Of a DNA stretch of 64,000 bases, positions 33,013-43,445 are shown one piece after another. Within the stretch, counting starts at the first letter, position 1, and every line of letters starts with the position of its first letter. The notes under the pieces are model-generated. The model did no database searches. It was not told where the DNA came from and was given only the letters and a program-made list of their open reading frames with translations. Origin of the DNA: an uncultured Verrucomicrobiota bacterium (lineage in GTDB: Bacteria; Verrucomicrobiota; Verrucomicrobiia; Opitutales; Opitutaceae); assembly GCA_913058185.1 (NCBI GenBank), contig CAJXQX010000001.1, positions 1-64,000 of the forward strand, given 5' to 3'. The position numbers and the translations under genes are program-made.

Positions 33013-35922
33013 ATGTCATTCTCCCAACATCGTGACCGTCATATTTACGCTGCACTCGCCGCGATGATGTTGGCTGGAATCGGCGTGGTCGGATGTTCCC
33101 CTCAGGATTCTGGAGTTGAAGTGGCTGCGGCAACTTTGCCTGAGAAGGTTGAGTTTAATGCGCACGTTCGGCCGATACTGGTGCAGAACTGCACGGCTTG
33201 TCATGGCGGAGTGAAGAAGACTGGAGGGGTAAGTTTCATTTATGGTGAAGAGGTGCTTGCTCGGGCAGAGTCCGGTCGGATCGTGGTCACTCCCGGATCG
33301 CCGGAAGAGTCCGAAATGTTTCGTCGTATCTCTTCGACGAACGAACTCGAGCGCATGCCTCCGGTCGCGCATGGCGATGCACTTGAACCCGTGGAAATCG
33401 CCATCATCAAACGTTGGATAACTGAAGGCGCGAATTGGGAGGAGCACTGGGCTTACGAGCCCGAGGTGCTGCGGGGCGCCGAGGTTCCCGCTGCCTTCGC
33501 TGACTGGGGACAAAATGAAATTGATGCGTATGTCCTTTCGGCGATGGATGCGAAGGGACTCACTCCCAATTCAGAAGAGGCTCCGGCTCGGTTGTTGCGG
33601 CGCCTGTCCCTGGACCTGATCGGTGTGCCTCCGACTTGGGAGGATGCGCAGGCGTTTGCGGCCGATTCGTCGCCCGATGCTTACGCCAAGCAGGTGGACC
33701 GTTTACTGTCTCGGCCGGAATTTGGTGAGCGCTGGGCGACTCCTTGGCTGGATTTGGCTCGTTACGCCGATACCAAGGGTTTTGAGCGCGATCCGAAGCG
33801 GGATGCGTGGCCGTGGCGCGATTGGGTGATCGATGCACTCAACGACGATCTGCCATTCGATGAATTCACGCGACTGCAATTGGCGGGCGACCAGAGGACC
33901 GATCCGTCCCTATCGGACTTGGTTGCCACCGGGTTTCACCGCAATACCAAGACCAACGTGGAAGGTGGTTCCGACGATGAGGAGTTTCGCATCGCGGCGG
34001 TGGTGGATCGGGTAAACACCACCTGGCAGGCTTGGATGGGCACGACCTTTGGCTGTGTGCAGTGCCATTCCCACCCCTACGATCCGATTCCACACGAGAG
34101 CTACTACTCATTCATGTCCCTGTTCGATAACGATTGGGACCATGATATGTCCAACGAGTATCCGACCCTGGGTTACGCAATCGATCCGGAAGCGCGTGAT
34201 GAGGCGTTCCAGCTTCAAGGAGAAATCGATCAGCTAGGTCGAGCTTACCAGCAATCGTTTCGCCAACTCGCAGAGACGGTCGAGTGGGCTCCGGTCGACT
34301 TTCTGGCGGCGACTTCGACTCGTGGAGTCACGTTTGCCATCGAACGCAATGAAGCCGGTGCCGAGATCCTCCAGACGGGACCAAACGTGCCCAAGGATGT
34401 CCTCCACACCGTTCACGCTTCGATCGAGGGGGATTGGCTGACGGCGCTACGAATCGACGCGTTGATGGCCACGAACGCGACGGTTGAAAAACCGGGTGCT
34501 CCCTTCGTGGTTTCTTTGATCGAAGGGTGGTTGATACCTCCCGACGGAAAGCCGATTGAGATTTCCTTCAATCGGATGATCCCCGATGAGTTCGGGCACA
34601 GTGATTGGCCGGAAGATTCCCTCGATCCTGGCACCAGCAATGGCTGGAGTGCGTATCCGAAACAGCATTACGATCGCTGGGCGGTCCTCGTTCCAGATCG
34701 GGCGGTGGCCATTCCGGCGGGCGCGAAGCTCGAACTTAAGGTGCACAATGGTCGCGGTCATGATGGTGCTGCCCAACCGGTGTTGCGACGCTTTCAGGTT
34801 TCGGTGAGCGACGATCCTCGTTGGATTGCCACCAGCAACGACATGTCGGTGATCGATATTGCAGCGCGGCGCGAAACGGCGCTCGAGCAACTCAGTGCCA
34901 TCAAGTTGGCCCAACAGCCCGTCCTACGGTCGCGCAATCCAGAATATCCTCGAGTCACGAATATGTTTATTCGCGGGGACTGGCGCACCCGAGGCGAGCG
35001 CGTGGACCCCGGAGTGCCACCCATTCTGCGGCCGGCCAACGGGGCTTCGGTGGATTCCCGGACAAAACTCGCGGAGTGGCTGGTTTTGGACGAGAACCCG
35101 CTCACTTCACGCTTCACCGTGAATCGACACTGGGAGCAGTTGTTTGGGCGCGGGTTGATGGAGACTTTGGAAGACTTTGGTAGTGCGAGCTCGCCGCCAT
35201 CACACCCCGCGTTGTTGGACTATTTGGCCATCCAGTTTCGAGGTGAATGGGACTGGAGCGTGAAGCGTCTGTTGCGGGAAATCGCGATGACCGCGACTTA
35301 TCGGCAATCGGCGGTGACCGAGGTTGCTGCGGCAGAAACCGATCCTCGGAATATTTGGCTGAGTCGAGGACCTCGTAATCGACTCACCGCTGAAATGGTG
35401 AGGGATAATGCCCTGCAAGTGGCCGGACTGTTGTCCGACAAAATGTATGGACCGCCGGTTATGCCGGTTCAGCCGGAAGGCGTTTGGCGGACGCCTTATA
35501 ATAATGACGTCTGGACGACCTCCAAAGGGGAGGATCAGTATCGCCGCTCGGTTTACACCTTTTGGAAAAGAACCGTGCCCTATCCGAGTTTTTTGACCTT
35601 TGATGCCCCGAGTCGCGATGTTTGCTCGCCGCGTCGAATCACGACTAACACGCCATTGCAGGCGCTCGTGATGTTCAATGATCCCGTCTATTGGGAATGT
35701 GCTGATCAACTGGCGGTAAACGCTCGTGCCGGAGGTGGAGACACGCCGGCCGACTGGATCATCCACGGGTTCCAGCAGTCCCTACTCCGCGAACCGGATG
35801 AACTCGAACTGCGCGGCCTCGTGTATTTGCACGATCAGTTGTTGGCTGAGGACTCCTCTGCGCCCGCGCTGCAGTTGACCATGAATGCGATCCTGAATCT
35901 GGACGAATTTCTTACCAAATAA
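33013..35922 (+). CDS. DUF1549/DUF1553 cytochrome (planctomycete-type)
   Basis: 969-aa exported protein with a lipoprotein-like signal (MMLAGIGVVGCS), a planctomycete cytochrome c domain with heme motif CTACHGG near residue 50, a DUF1549 domain (RLSLDLIGVPPTWEDA, ERWATPWLDLARYADTKGFERDPKRDAWPWRDWVI), a CVQCHSHPYDPI second heme-like motif, and a C-terminal DUF1553 domain (NPLTSRFTVNRHWEQLFGRGLMETLEDFG). Such proteins are abundant in Planctomycetes and Verrucomicrobia and are linked to polysaccharide catabolism or electron transfer, function unproven. First of a three-gene operon with 16-bp gaps. Confidence 0.93.
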   Translation: MSFSQHRDRHIYAALAAMMLAGIGVVGCSPQDSGVEVAAATLPEKVEFNAHVRPILVQNCTACHGGVKKTGGVSFIYGEEVLARAESGRIVVTPGSPEESEMFRRISSTNELERMPPVAHGDALEPVEIAIIKRWITEGANWEEHWAYEPEVLRGAEVPAAFADWGQNEIDAYVLSAMDAKGLTPNSEEAPARLLRRLSLDLIGVPPTWEDAQAFAADSSPDAYAKQVDRLLSRPEFGERWATPWLDLARYADTKGFERDPKRDAWPWRDWVIDALNDDLPFDEFTRLQLAGDQRTDPSLSDLVATGFHRNTKTNVEGGSDDEEFRIAAVVDRVNTTWQAWMGTTFGCVQCHSHPYDPIPHESYYSFMSLFDNDWDHDMSNEYPTLGYAIDPEARDEAFQLQGEIDQLGRAYQQSFRQLAETVEWAPVDFLAATSTRGVTFAIERNEAGAEILQTGPNVPKDVLHTVHASIEGDWLTALRIDALMATNATVEKPGAPFVVSLIEGWLIPPDGKPIEISFNRMIPDEFGHSDWPEDSLDPGTSNGWSAYPKQHYDRWAVLVPDRAVAIPAGAKLELKVHNGRGHDGAAQPVLRRFQVSVSDDPRWIATSNDMSVIDIAARRETALEQLSAIKLAQQPVLRSRNPEYPRVTNMFIRGDWRTRGERVDPGVPPILRPANGASVDSRTKLAEWLVLDENPLTSRFTVNRHWEQLFGRGLMETLEDFGSASSPPSHPALLDYLAIQFRGEWDWSVKRLLREIAMTATYRQSAVTEVAAAETDPRNIWLSRGPRNRLTAEMVRDNALQVAGLLSDKMYGPPVMPVQPEGVWRTPYNNDVWTTSKGEDQYRRSVYTFWKRTVPYPSFLTFDAPSRDVCSPRRITTNTPLQALVMFNDPVYWECADQLAVNARAGGGDTPADWIIHGFQQSLLREPDELELRGLVYLHDQLLAEDSSAPALQLTMNAILNLDEFLTK

Positions 35923-35938
35923 CGAGGCGACTTTCACC

Positions 35939-37429
35939 ATGAATCTCTGGCAACAATGGCAAACCGACCGGCTCTCGCACGTGACTCGCCGTCACTTTCT
36001 ACAAGACTGTGCGACGGGATTGGGGGCCGCGTGGATGGCAACGCAAGGGGGCGCCCTATACGGAAAATCGGGTGCGCACGGCGCTAGTCCGGCGGATGTT
36101 ATGAAGAACCCGCTGGGAGTGCGTTCGCCGCATTTTCCCGCCAAGGCAAAACGGGTGATCTATTTGCACATGGCCGGTGCGCCGAGTCAGCTCGACCTGT
36201 TTGATTATAAACCGGAGCTGTTCCGCCTCGATGGTAAGGATTGCCCTTCAGAATTTTTGGAAGGTCAGACCTTCGCCTTCATCTCCGGCATCCCTTCACT
36301 CTTGGCGCCGCGACACCGGTTTTCCCCGGCGGGTGCAGCAGGCCACATGGTGTCGGAGATCCTGCCGCATTTTCGGGAGATCATCGATGATGTTTGTCTG
36401 ATCAAGTCGATGCAAACCGATCAGTTTAATCACGCGCCGGCTCAGTTGTTATTACACACCGGCAATGCGCAGCCGGGGCACGCATCGTTTGGCTCATGGG
36501 TCACCTATGGGCTGGGCACGGAAAATCAAAACCTGCCCGGATTCATGGTGCTCGTTTCAGGTGGTCAGAATCCTTCGGCAGGGAAAGCAGCGTGGAGTGG
36601 CGGATTTCTGCCCTCGGTTTATCAGGGCGTGCAGTGCCGATCGGCCGGTGATCCCATTCTCTATCTGGAAAACCCAAATGGCGTGCGCCGCAACCAGCGA
36701 CGCATGATGGTCGACGCGATCGACAAGATCAATCGACGCACCCATGAGGAAGTCGGCGACCCGGAAACGCTTACCCGGGTGTCCCAATACGAGATGGCTT
36801 ATCGGATGCAGATGCATGCGTCTGAAGTGATGGATTTAAAGCAGGAGCCTGAATATATCCATGAGATGTATGGCACCTCACCGGGCGAGGAATCCTTCGC
36901 AAATAACTGTCTCTTGGCCCGTCGTTTGGTTGAGCAGGGCGTGCGTTACGTGCAACTCTATGACTGGGGATGGGATCACCACGGTAACGGCGACAATACC
37001 ATCGATAAGGGCCTAAAAAAGAAGTGCGGTGAAATCGATCGTCCGATTGCCGCACTGCTCAAGGATCTCAAACAACGCGGTTTACTCGATGATACATTGG
37101 TCGTGTGGGGCGGGGAATTTGGTCGCACGCCCATGCGTGAACTGCGGCACGGCATCGTATCCGAGACGTATGGTCGTGATCATCACAAAGAAGCGTTTAC
37201 GATGTGGATGGCGGGAGCCGGCGTGAAGGGCGGAACTTCAATCGGTGAGACGGATCCATTGGGCTTTTTCGTGCATGACAACCCCGTGCATGTGCGTGAT
37301 CTGCAGGCGACGATGCTGCATTCACTCGGTTTTGATAGTCAGTCGCTGACTTACCCCTACCAGGGGCTCGATCAGAAACTCACCGGGGTGGGCGATCCGC
37401 CACGCGTTGTATCCGAAATCTTCGCGTGA
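35939..37429 (+). CDS. DUF1501 sulfatase-fold protein
   Basis: 496-aa DUF1501 protein, with an N-terminal Tat-like start (TRRHFLQDCATGLGAAWMA), YLHMAGAPSQLDLFDYKP, AQLLLHTG, YVQLYDWGWDHHG and WGGEFGRTP, all typical of the family, which has an alkaline-phosphatase-like fold. It always accompanies DUF1549/1553 proteins; the biochemical role is unknown. The preceding stop and this ATG are 16 bp apart. Confidence 0.94.
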   Translation: MNLWQQWQTDRLSHVTRRHFLQDCATGLGAAWMATQGGALYGKSGAHGASPADVMKNPLGVRSPHFPAKAKRVIYLHMAGAPSQLDLFDYKPELFRLDGKDCPSEFLEGQTFAFISGIPSLLAPRHRFSPAGAAGHMVSEILPHFREIIDDVCLIKSMQTDQFNHAPAQLLLHTGNAQPGHASFGSWVTYGLGTENQNLPGFMVLVSGGQNPSAGKAAWSGGFLPSVYQGVQCRSAGDPILYLENPNGVRRNQRRMMVDAIDKINRRTHEEVGDPETLTRVSQYEMAYRMQMHASEVMDLKQEPEYIHEMYGTSPGEESFANNCLLARRLVEQGVRYVQLYDWGWDHHGNGDNTIDKGLKKKCGEIDRPIAALLKDLKQRGLLDDTLVVWGGEFGRTPMRELRHGIVSETYGRDHHKEAFTMWMAGAGVKGGTSIGETDPLGFFVHDNPVHVRDLQATMLHSLGFDSQSLTYPYQGLDQKLTGVGDPPRVVSEIFA

Positions 37430-37444
37430 GCTGATTCTCCCTGC

Positions 37445-38956
37445 ATGGCAAAACCTTTCTCAAATCTCTTAAAGTTGATCGGCGTGGCCATCGTAGCGAT
37501 GGCCTTGCTCGGCGGGTTAGCGTATCAACTGGATCGGTTGGAGGTCGTTTCATTGTGGGGCGATTTTCTAGGCGGTTTCCATCCCGTGGTTCTGCATCTG
37601 CCCATCGGCATCGTGATCGCGATCGCTCTGCAAACAGTCTGGCGACGTTGGCGGGGAACATCGACCGAGGGCGAGGATCGGCTGCTCTGGGTGTTAGCCG
37701 CGGTCACCGCCACCGTATCGTTCGGCACGGGTTACCTGCTCGTCATGGGCGGCGGATACCAGAGCGAGCATCTAACCTGGCACCTCTGGGGAGCGGCTAT
37801 TTTTAGCAGTCTTTGTTGGGTGGGTTTGGCGGCGTCATGCTGGGAAACCGCACGATGGGCCCGCGACATGATCACCGGTGGAGTGATTGGTGCGGTTTCT
37901 GTGACTGGTCACTACGGTGGCTTGATGGTGCACGGGGATCCGTTTGCGGGGGCGCCTTGGCTTAATGATCCGCAACGCTTCGCGAAGTTCGGTGAGTTTG
38001 GACCTGAGGTGCGGGTCTACGACGAGATCGTGGTGCCGATCTTGGGCGCGAAGTGCGTCGCATGTCATGGTCCGGCCAAACAAAACGGCCGGCTGCGACT
38101 AGATTCGTTCGAGGCCATCGTCGCGGGCGGGGAGCACGGAGCGGTGCTGTTTCCCGGTGATCTAGAGCGCTCGTCGATCATCACATTCATTAGTTTGCCC
38201 GACTCCCATAACGATCACATGCCGCCACCCAATCGGCCTCAGATCACGCCACCTGAATTGGCGGGTTTGGAATATTGGGTGAGCTCGGGAGCTGAACTTG
38301 ATCAGGTGGTTTCGGGTGAAGAGCCACCAGCTGAACTCGCGGCGCTCATGGTTCCGATTTACCGGCTCTTGGAAGATCCGGACGCGTTGGAGGCCCGGGA
38401 GGCTCAAGAGGCCGAGGAGGCCGAACAGCGAGTCATCAATCGAGAGCGTTTGGCCGCGGATCTGGCCGCTTTGCCAGAGCATCAACGATTGGGATTCTCG
38501 TTCGAGGATCTAGAGTCGGATCGCCTCCATTTTTCTCCAGCGACCTATCGCCATTTGCTCACGACAGAGGACCTGGAATCACTGCTGCCTCTATTGCAGG
38601 CTTCGGTTAAAGTCGATGTCTCAGGATTACCAGTCAGTGAATCGCTACTTCGGGTGCTCGCGGAATCGTCTCAACTGAACGAGCTCGATCTGAGCGAGAC
38701 TTCCGTCGGTAACGAAGTGTTTGCCATTTTGGGCAAAACACCGGGACTTCAGCGGCTTAATTTATTCGGGACAGCGGTCGATGTGAATGCCGAGATCACG
38801 CCGGGTAGTTTTGCGAATTTGCGTCAGCTTTTTGTGGCGAATACCGCAGCCGATGTTGCGGCGCTGGATGTTGCGTTGCCGCACGTGGACGTGATCGGGG
38901 ACTTGGGATTGGCTCCGCCGGAAGCGGTTGAAGAAGAGGATCAATCCTCGGACTAG
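37445..38956 (+). CDS. Membrane cytochrome with leucine-rich C-terminus
   Basis: 503-aa protein. Four or five N-terminal helices (DUF2231-like: FHPVVLHLPIGIVIAIALQTVW, DRLLWVLAAVTATVSFGTGYLL), then a cytochrome c domain with heme motif CVACHG and distal Met region DHMPP, then leucine-rich repeats (LNELDLSETSVG, LQRLNLFGTAV). This is the usual third member of the DUF1549-DUF1501 operon and probably the membrane electron or anchor partner. 15 bp from the previous gene. Confidence 0.9.
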   Translation: MAKPFSNLLKLIGVAIVAMALLGGLAYQLDRLEVVSLWGDFLGGFHPVVLHLPIGIVIAIALQTVWRRWRGTSTEGEDRLLWVLAAVTATVSFGTGYLLVMGGGYQSEHLTWHLWGAAIFSSLCWVGLAASCWETARWARDMITGGVIGAVSVTGHYGGLMVHGDPFAGAPWLNDPQRFAKFGEFGPEVRVYDEIVVPILGAKCVACHGPAKQNGRLRLDSFEAIVAGGEHGAVLFPGDLERSSIITFISLPDSHNDHMPPPNRPQITPPELAGLEYWVSSGAELDQVVSGEEPPAELAALMVPIYRLLEDPDALEAREAQEAEEAEQRVINRERLAADLAALPEHQRLGFSFEDLESDRLHFSPATYRHLLTTEDLESLLPLLQASVKVDVSGLPVSESLLRVLAESSQLNELDLSETSVGNEVFAILGKTPGLQRLNLFGTAVDVNAEITPGSFANLRQLFVANTAADVAALDVALPHVDVIGDLGLAPPEAVEEEDQSSD

Positions 38957-39070
38957 ATGATCCGGCTATGAGGCAGAGGACCGAAGTCGGATGCCGTCAC
39001 TGAAAGCTTCGGAGTCCGAGCCGACCTCTGCTCTAGAAGGGAAAGAAGAACGGTGGGTTCTTGATCCTTG

Positions 39071-40204
39071 CTAGTTGTTGCCTGCCTCTTCGAGCGCAGC
39101 GACCTCGCGATCCTTTTCCGTTTTTAGGCGTAGTTGACCGCAGGCAGCGTCGATGTCGTGGCCTTTTTCACGACGGAGCGTAGCGGAGACGCGGCCTTCG
39201 CGGAGGATCTCGACGAATTTCTGCTGCCGGCCGAGAGATGGCCGTTTCCACTCGAGTCCCTCGACGGTGTTGTAGGGAATGAGGTTCACGTGCGCGTGAA
39301 GATCTCGGGCGATGTCGCGGAGTTTTCGGGCTTGGTCGAGCGAGTCATTGACGTCCTCGATCAAAATAAATTCGAGCGTCACCATGCGTCCGTGCTTCTC
39401 GTTGAATGCCTTCACGGCCGGGATCAATTTGGCTAGCGGGTAGGCTTTGTTGATCGGCATGATCCTCGAGCGCACCTCATCGGTGGCGCCGTGCAGAGAG
39501 ATCGCGAGACGCACATCGAGAGGATTATCGGCTAACTTGAGGATGTTGGGCACCAGTCCACTGGTGGAGAGAGTGATCCGGCGAGCGCCGAAACCGAGGC
39601 CCCAATTGGCATTGATGATTTCGAGGGCCGTGGAGATGGCCTCGTAGTTGGCGAGCGGTTCGCCCATGCCCATGACCACGATATTATCGAACGAAGCGAG
39701 TTCAGCGCGCGCGCGCTCGGTGCGTCCGTCCTCGCGGTAGCAAACATGTAGAAGCTGAGCGACGATCTCACCGGCACTGAGGTCACGTTTTAGGCCCATC
39801 AGCCCGGATGCGCAGAATTTGCAGCCCATCGCACAGCCAACTTGGGTAGAGATACAGATGGTCTTGCGGGAGTTTTCGAGGCCGACGCCTTCCTGTGGCA
39901 CCCGGATGATAACCGTCTCGATGAGCAATTTGTCACCCAGTTCTAGGAGCAACTTATCGGTCACATCCAGCGACTGTTTCCCGTGAACGAGACTCATGGG
40001 CAGGAGCTCAAATGTCTCGGCCAACCAACCCCGAAGTGGTTTCGAGAGGTTGGTCATGTCGTCCCAGGAGCGGGCTCTTTTCTTGTAAAGCCACTCCATG
40101 ATTTGCTTGGCGCGGAACGCTGGTTCGCCGTGTTCGCGCAGCTTCGCTGTGAGAGACTCAAGGGTCTCTCCAGTGAGGGGTTGGCGACTGGGCTCAAACT
40201 TCAT
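39071..40204 (-). CDS. rlmN: 23S rRNA (adenine2503-C2)-methyltransferase RlmN
   Basis: Radical-SAM enzyme that methylates A2503 of 23S rRNA and A37 of some tRNAs. The 377-aa protein has KQIMEWLYKK, the cluster motif CAMGCKFCASG, GMGEPLANYE, LAISLHGATDE, and Cys near the C terminus in DIDAACGQLR. ATG 40204 (MKFEPSRQP) is preferred over TTG 40240. It is divergent from the LptF/G gene 53 bp away, so the two share a promoter region. Confidence 0.97.
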   Translation of the reverse strand: MKFEPSRQPLTGETLESLTAKLREHGEPAFRAKQIMEWLYKKRARSWDDMTNLSKPLRGWLAETFELLPMSLVHGKQSLDVTDKLLLELGDKLLIETVIIRVPQEGVGLENSRKTICISTQVGCAMGCKFCASGLMGLKRDLSAGEIVAQLLHVCYREDGRTERARAELASFDNIVVMGMGEPLANYEAISTALEIINANWGLGFGARRITLSTSGLVPNILKLADNPLDVRLAISLHGATDEVRSRIMPINKAYPLAKLIPAVKAFNEKHGRMVTLEFILIEDVNDSLDQARKLRDIARDLHAHVNLIPYNTVEGLEWKRPSLGRQQKFVEILREGRVSATLRREKGHDIDAACGQLRLKTEKDREVAALEEAGNN

Positions 40205-40257
40205 GCTTGGAATGCGAGGGGTTTGGCGGGACGAATGCAACCCACGGCTCGAACGAA

Positions 40258-41376
40258 ATGAATCTGTTACACCGCCATATTTTTTGGAACGTTTTGATCA
40301 CCTGCTTGGCGGCGGTGGGGCTTTTCGCGGCGGTTTTGATCTTGGGTAACGTGCTCAAGGACATGATGGGACGCATGCTGGCGGGACAGATTGAGCCGCT
40401 GACTTTCCTGTATATGATAGGCCTGCTGGTGCCGTATGTCGCAGCCTACGCGTTGCCTATGGGTATGCTGGCGGGGGTATTGTTGGTCCTCGGACGCATG
40501 TCCGCGCAGCAGGAAATCACGGCCATGCGGGCGGCCGGACTGAGCCTGTTTTACGTCGCGCGCCCCGTTATTTTGCTGGGAGTGCTCGCTACCATGGTCG
40601 CTCTGTTGATCAATTTCGAATTCATGCCGCGCGCTCGCACGGCCTATAAGACGATTCTAGCCGATGCGGTGCAGACCAACCCTTTGAGCTTCATTGTGCC
40701 GAAAACCTTCGTGCGCGATTTCCCGAATATGGTGGTTTACGTCGAGTCGGTGGAAGGTTCGGAGCTACGTGATATCTGGTTCTGGCGCCTCGATGACGAA
40801 GACCGCGTGCAGGAATCCGGACGGGCGAAGAGCGGCCGGGTGGTATTTGACGAGCCAACCGCATCATTGCGGGTAACGATGCGCGAGGTGTCGGCGGAGG
40901 CTCGCAACGAAACGGATCCGGAAGACTTCAGCAAAGTGCGCGGCACGACCACGGTTGGAGAAGTTCCGCTGGTTTTCCAAGTCGATGACCTATTCAATCA
41001 GCGCAAGGCGCGGATTCGCTACAAATCGCTGACCTACGACCAATTGGCTGCGGTGAAGGATCGTCACTTTGTGGAGGGCAATGTCGCCGAACACATGAAG
41101 GTGTCCTTAGCGATTTCCGAAAAAGCCTCCACCGCTGTGGCGGTGCTCGCGTTCGCGATCATTGCGGTTCCGTTGGGCATTCGGGTGTCGCGCACGGAAA
41201 CCTCGGCCAACCTCGGCGTGGCGTTGGTGTTGGTGATGGCCTACTACTTTTTGACGATCGTGGTTTCGTGGTTGGAGAAACAACCGCAGTGGCGACCGGA
41301 CCTACTGATGTGGTTGCCCGCGGTCCTTTTCCTGTCCTTGGGCATTTGGCTATTTCGCCGCGTCGAACGTGCCTAA
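40258..41376 (+). CDS. LPS export permease of the LptF/LptG family
   Basis: 372-aa inner-membrane permease that works with LptB to extract lipopolysaccharide. Three N-terminal helices (ITCLAAVGLFAAVLILGNVL, YMIGLLVPYVAAYALPMGMLAGVLLVLGRM, ILLGVLATMVALLINFEF), a periplasmic beta-jellyroll, and three C-terminal helices. RMSAQQEITAMRAAGLS is the LptF/G coupling segment. ATG 40258 is used; tracked start 40207 lies upstream in the divergent region. LptF versus LptG cannot be decided and no partner gene is adjacent. Confidence 0.92.
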   Translation: MNLLHRHIFWNVLITCLAAVGLFAAVLILGNVLKDMMGRMLAGQIEPLTFLYMIGLLVPYVAAYALPMGMLAGVLLVLGRMSAQQEITAMRAAGLSLFYVARPVILLGVLATMVALLINFEFMPRARTAYKTILADAVQTNPLSFIVPKTFVRDFPNMVVYVESVEGSELRDIWFWRLDDEDRVQESGRAKSGRVVFDEPTASLRVTMREVSAEARNETDPEDFSKVRGTTTVGEVPLVFQVDDLFNQRKARIRYKSLTYDQLAAVKDRHFVEGNVAEHMKVSLAISEKASTAVAVLAFAIIAVPLGIRVSRTETSANLGVALVLVMAYYFLTIVVSWLEKQPQWRPDLLMWLPAVLFLSLGIWLFRRVERA

Positions 41377-41407
41377 TCCCACTGTCACGTATTACGTGAC
41401 AATGGGA
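41377..41407. terminator. Hairpin between convergent lptF/G and leuA
   Basis: TCCCACTGTCACGT-att-ACGTGACAATGGGA is a 14-bp stem with one mismatch, starting right after the permease stop. There is no T-run, so it may be a bidirectional terminator or mRNA stabiliser. Confidence 0.6.
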
Positions 41408-41447
41408 CTGAGCGATTCGCGGAGAGTTGGAGAGATATTTCTCCTGA

Positions 41448-43112
41448 TCAGCGGGCGAGAGCGCGGTTGATGGCGCTGACCACACCTTTGATCGAAGCGA
41501 TTTCGATACTCGTATCGATGCCGGCGCCGTAGAGGGCGGGGCCGTCTTCGGGTTTGATCTGGATGTAACTGATCGCCTGCGCCCGGGCTCCGGAACCGAT
41601 GGAGTGCTCAGAGTAGTTCAAGAATTCGAACTGCAGCAGACCTGCCTCGCGGATCGCGGTGACGAAGGCGTTGATTGGACCATTGCCGGAAGCGGTGAGG
41701 GTCTGGGCTTCACTGTTGATCGAAACGTCGGCCTCGCAGGTGACGACACGGTCTTTTTCGGTGGTGCGAAAGTCGTGGATCTCGATGGGCGACCGCCGAT
41801 CGAGGTATTCCGCACGAAAGACGCCGTGCAGATCATCGGCCGAGAGTTCTTCGCCCTTGGTGTCGGCGACTCGGTTTATGATCGGGCCAAACTCGCGGTG
41901 CATGCCCTTGGGCAAGATGTAGCCAAATTCCTGTTCGAGGATGTAGGCGACACCGCCTTTGCCCGACTGCGAATTGATGCGGATGATCGCTTTGTAGTTT
42001 CGACCGATATCGGCCGGGTCCACCGGGATGTAGAGCACGTCCCAAGGTTGGCCGGGAGTCTGTTTGTCCCACGACTTCTTGATCGCATCTTGGTGTGATC
42101 CGGAAAATGCAGTGAAGACCAGGTCGCCGCCATAAGGCTGACGGGCCGGAACCTCCATGCGGGTGGTGCGTTCGTAGATCTCGCGGATGTTGTTGAGGTC
42201 GGAGAAGTCCAACTGCGGATCGATCCCATGGGTGAACAGATTTAAAGCCACCACCACGATATCGAGGTTGCCGGTGCGCTCACCGTTGCCGAAGAGGGTA
42301 CCTTCGACGCGGTCTGCGCCGGCCAAGAGGCCCAACTCGGTTGCAGCGATGCCGGTGCCGCGATCATTGTGAGTGTGCAGAGAAATGATGGTGGATTCGC
42401 GACGGGTTAGGTTTTGGCCCATCCACTCGATCTGGTCGGCGTGGACGTTGGGGGTCGCGTATTCGACCGTCGCAGGCAGATTCAGAATGATCTTATTGTC
42501 GGGGCTGGGTTGCCAGACATCGGTGACCGATTCACAGATTTCTAAAGCAAAATCCAGTTCGGTGCTGGTGAAACTCTCGGGCGAATATTCCAGCTGCAAG
42601 TGCGTGCCGGCCTCGGTCAAAGCCGGAGCTTTGGTTTTGAGCAGCGCGACCGCGTCGGTAGCGATTTTCATGATCGCAGGGCGATCGGCGCCGAAGACGT
42701 AGTTGCGCTGGGCGGGGGACGTGGAGTTGTAGAGGTGGAAAATGACGTTTTTAGCACCGGAGATAGCTTCGCAGGAGCGGTTGATCAGATCCGCCCGACA
42801 TTGGCAGAGAATCTGGATCGAGACGTCGGCAGGGATCCGATCCTCATCGATAAGGCGTCGGCAAAAATCGAATTCGATTTGAGAAGCAGAAGGGAAGCCG
42901 ACTTCGATTTCCTTGAAGCCGATACCCACCAGCATGGCGAAATACTCGAGTTTTTCTTCCACGCTCATGGGCTGGGCGAGGGCTTGATTGCCATCGCGCA
43001 GATCCACACTGCACCAGATGGGGGCTTGGGTGAGGGTGCGGCTGGGCCACTGACGGTTGGGCAGATCTACCGGCGGGAAGGCGCGGTATTTGGAGGCGGG
43101 ATCGAAGGACAT
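41448..43112 (-). CDS. leuA: 2-isopropylmalate synthase
   Basis: First enzyme of leucine synthesis, condensing acetyl-CoA and 2-oxoisovalerate. The 554-aa protein begins with MSFDPASKYRAFPPVDL and CSVDLRDGNQALAQPM (the longer LeuA type), has metal ligands in SLHTHNDRGTGIA and GNGERTGNLDIV, and a C-terminal LeuA regulatory dimer domain. ATG 43112. No other leu genes are adjacent. Confidence 0.97.
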   Translation of the reverse strand: MSFDPASKYRAFPPVDLPNRQWPSRTLTQAPIWCSVDLRDGNQALAQPMSVEEKLEYFAMLVGIGFKEIEVGFPSASQIEFDFCRRLIDEDRIPADVSIQILCQCRADLINRSCEAISGAKNVIFHLYNSTSPAQRNYVFGADRPAIMKIATDAVALLKTKAPALTEAGTHLQLEYSPESFTSTELDFALEICESVTDVWQPSPDNKIILNLPATVEYATPNVHADQIEWMGQNLTRRESTIISLHTHNDRGTGIAATELGLLAGADRVEGTLFGNGERTGNLDIVVVALNLFTHGIDPQLDFSDLNNIREIYERTTRMEVPARQPYGGDLVFTAFSGSHQDAIKKSWDKQTPGQPWDVLYIPVDPADIGRNYKAIIRINSQSGKGGVAYILEQEFGYILPKGMHREFGPIINRVADTKGEELSADDLHGVFRAEYLDRRSPIEIHDFRTTEKDRVVTCEADVSINSEAQTLTASGNGPINAFVTAIREAGLLQFEFLNYSEHSIGSGARAQAISYIQIKPEDGPALYGAGIDTSIEIASIKGVVSAINRALAR

Positions 43113-43445
43113 GGGAGAAAAGGAGGAGTTGGGCGGCGCGAATGTGGCGCTATGAACAAAAATGATAGGACGGAACGGGAAGGAACAAGCCCTGACCGGC
43201 CGGATTGTCCGTCGGTAGGAGCTGCACTAAAGCGATTTGGACGCACAATCAGTCCCGCACGGGGATCCGAGGGATCGTGCGTCTAGCTAAGTCGAAGCAG
43301 CTCAATAGCGAATAATCGCATTACGAACGGGTTATCGACGCGACGGGGCAGGGAGTCAAGGGTCGGAATCAATTTTGAGTTGAGTGTAACCAAAAAGGTA
43401 ATGCGCCGTCTTGTATCCTGTGTATGCCTGGTTCTTCTTTCCCTT
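43113..43445. other. Gene-free interval between leuA and the ECF sigma gene
   Basis: 333 bp between divergent genes. The 3' part carries an in-frame upstream extension of the sigma factor (MRRLVSCVCLVLLSL) that I judge unlikely to be translated because it would put a hydrophobic leader on a cytoplasmic protein. No RNA or repeat stands out. Confidence 0.5.

Noticed and set aside
41377-41407. REP-like element after the LptF/G gene.
   Set aside because: The hairpin lacks the GTAG head found in the other doublets and sits right after a stop between convergent genes, so a terminator fits better.
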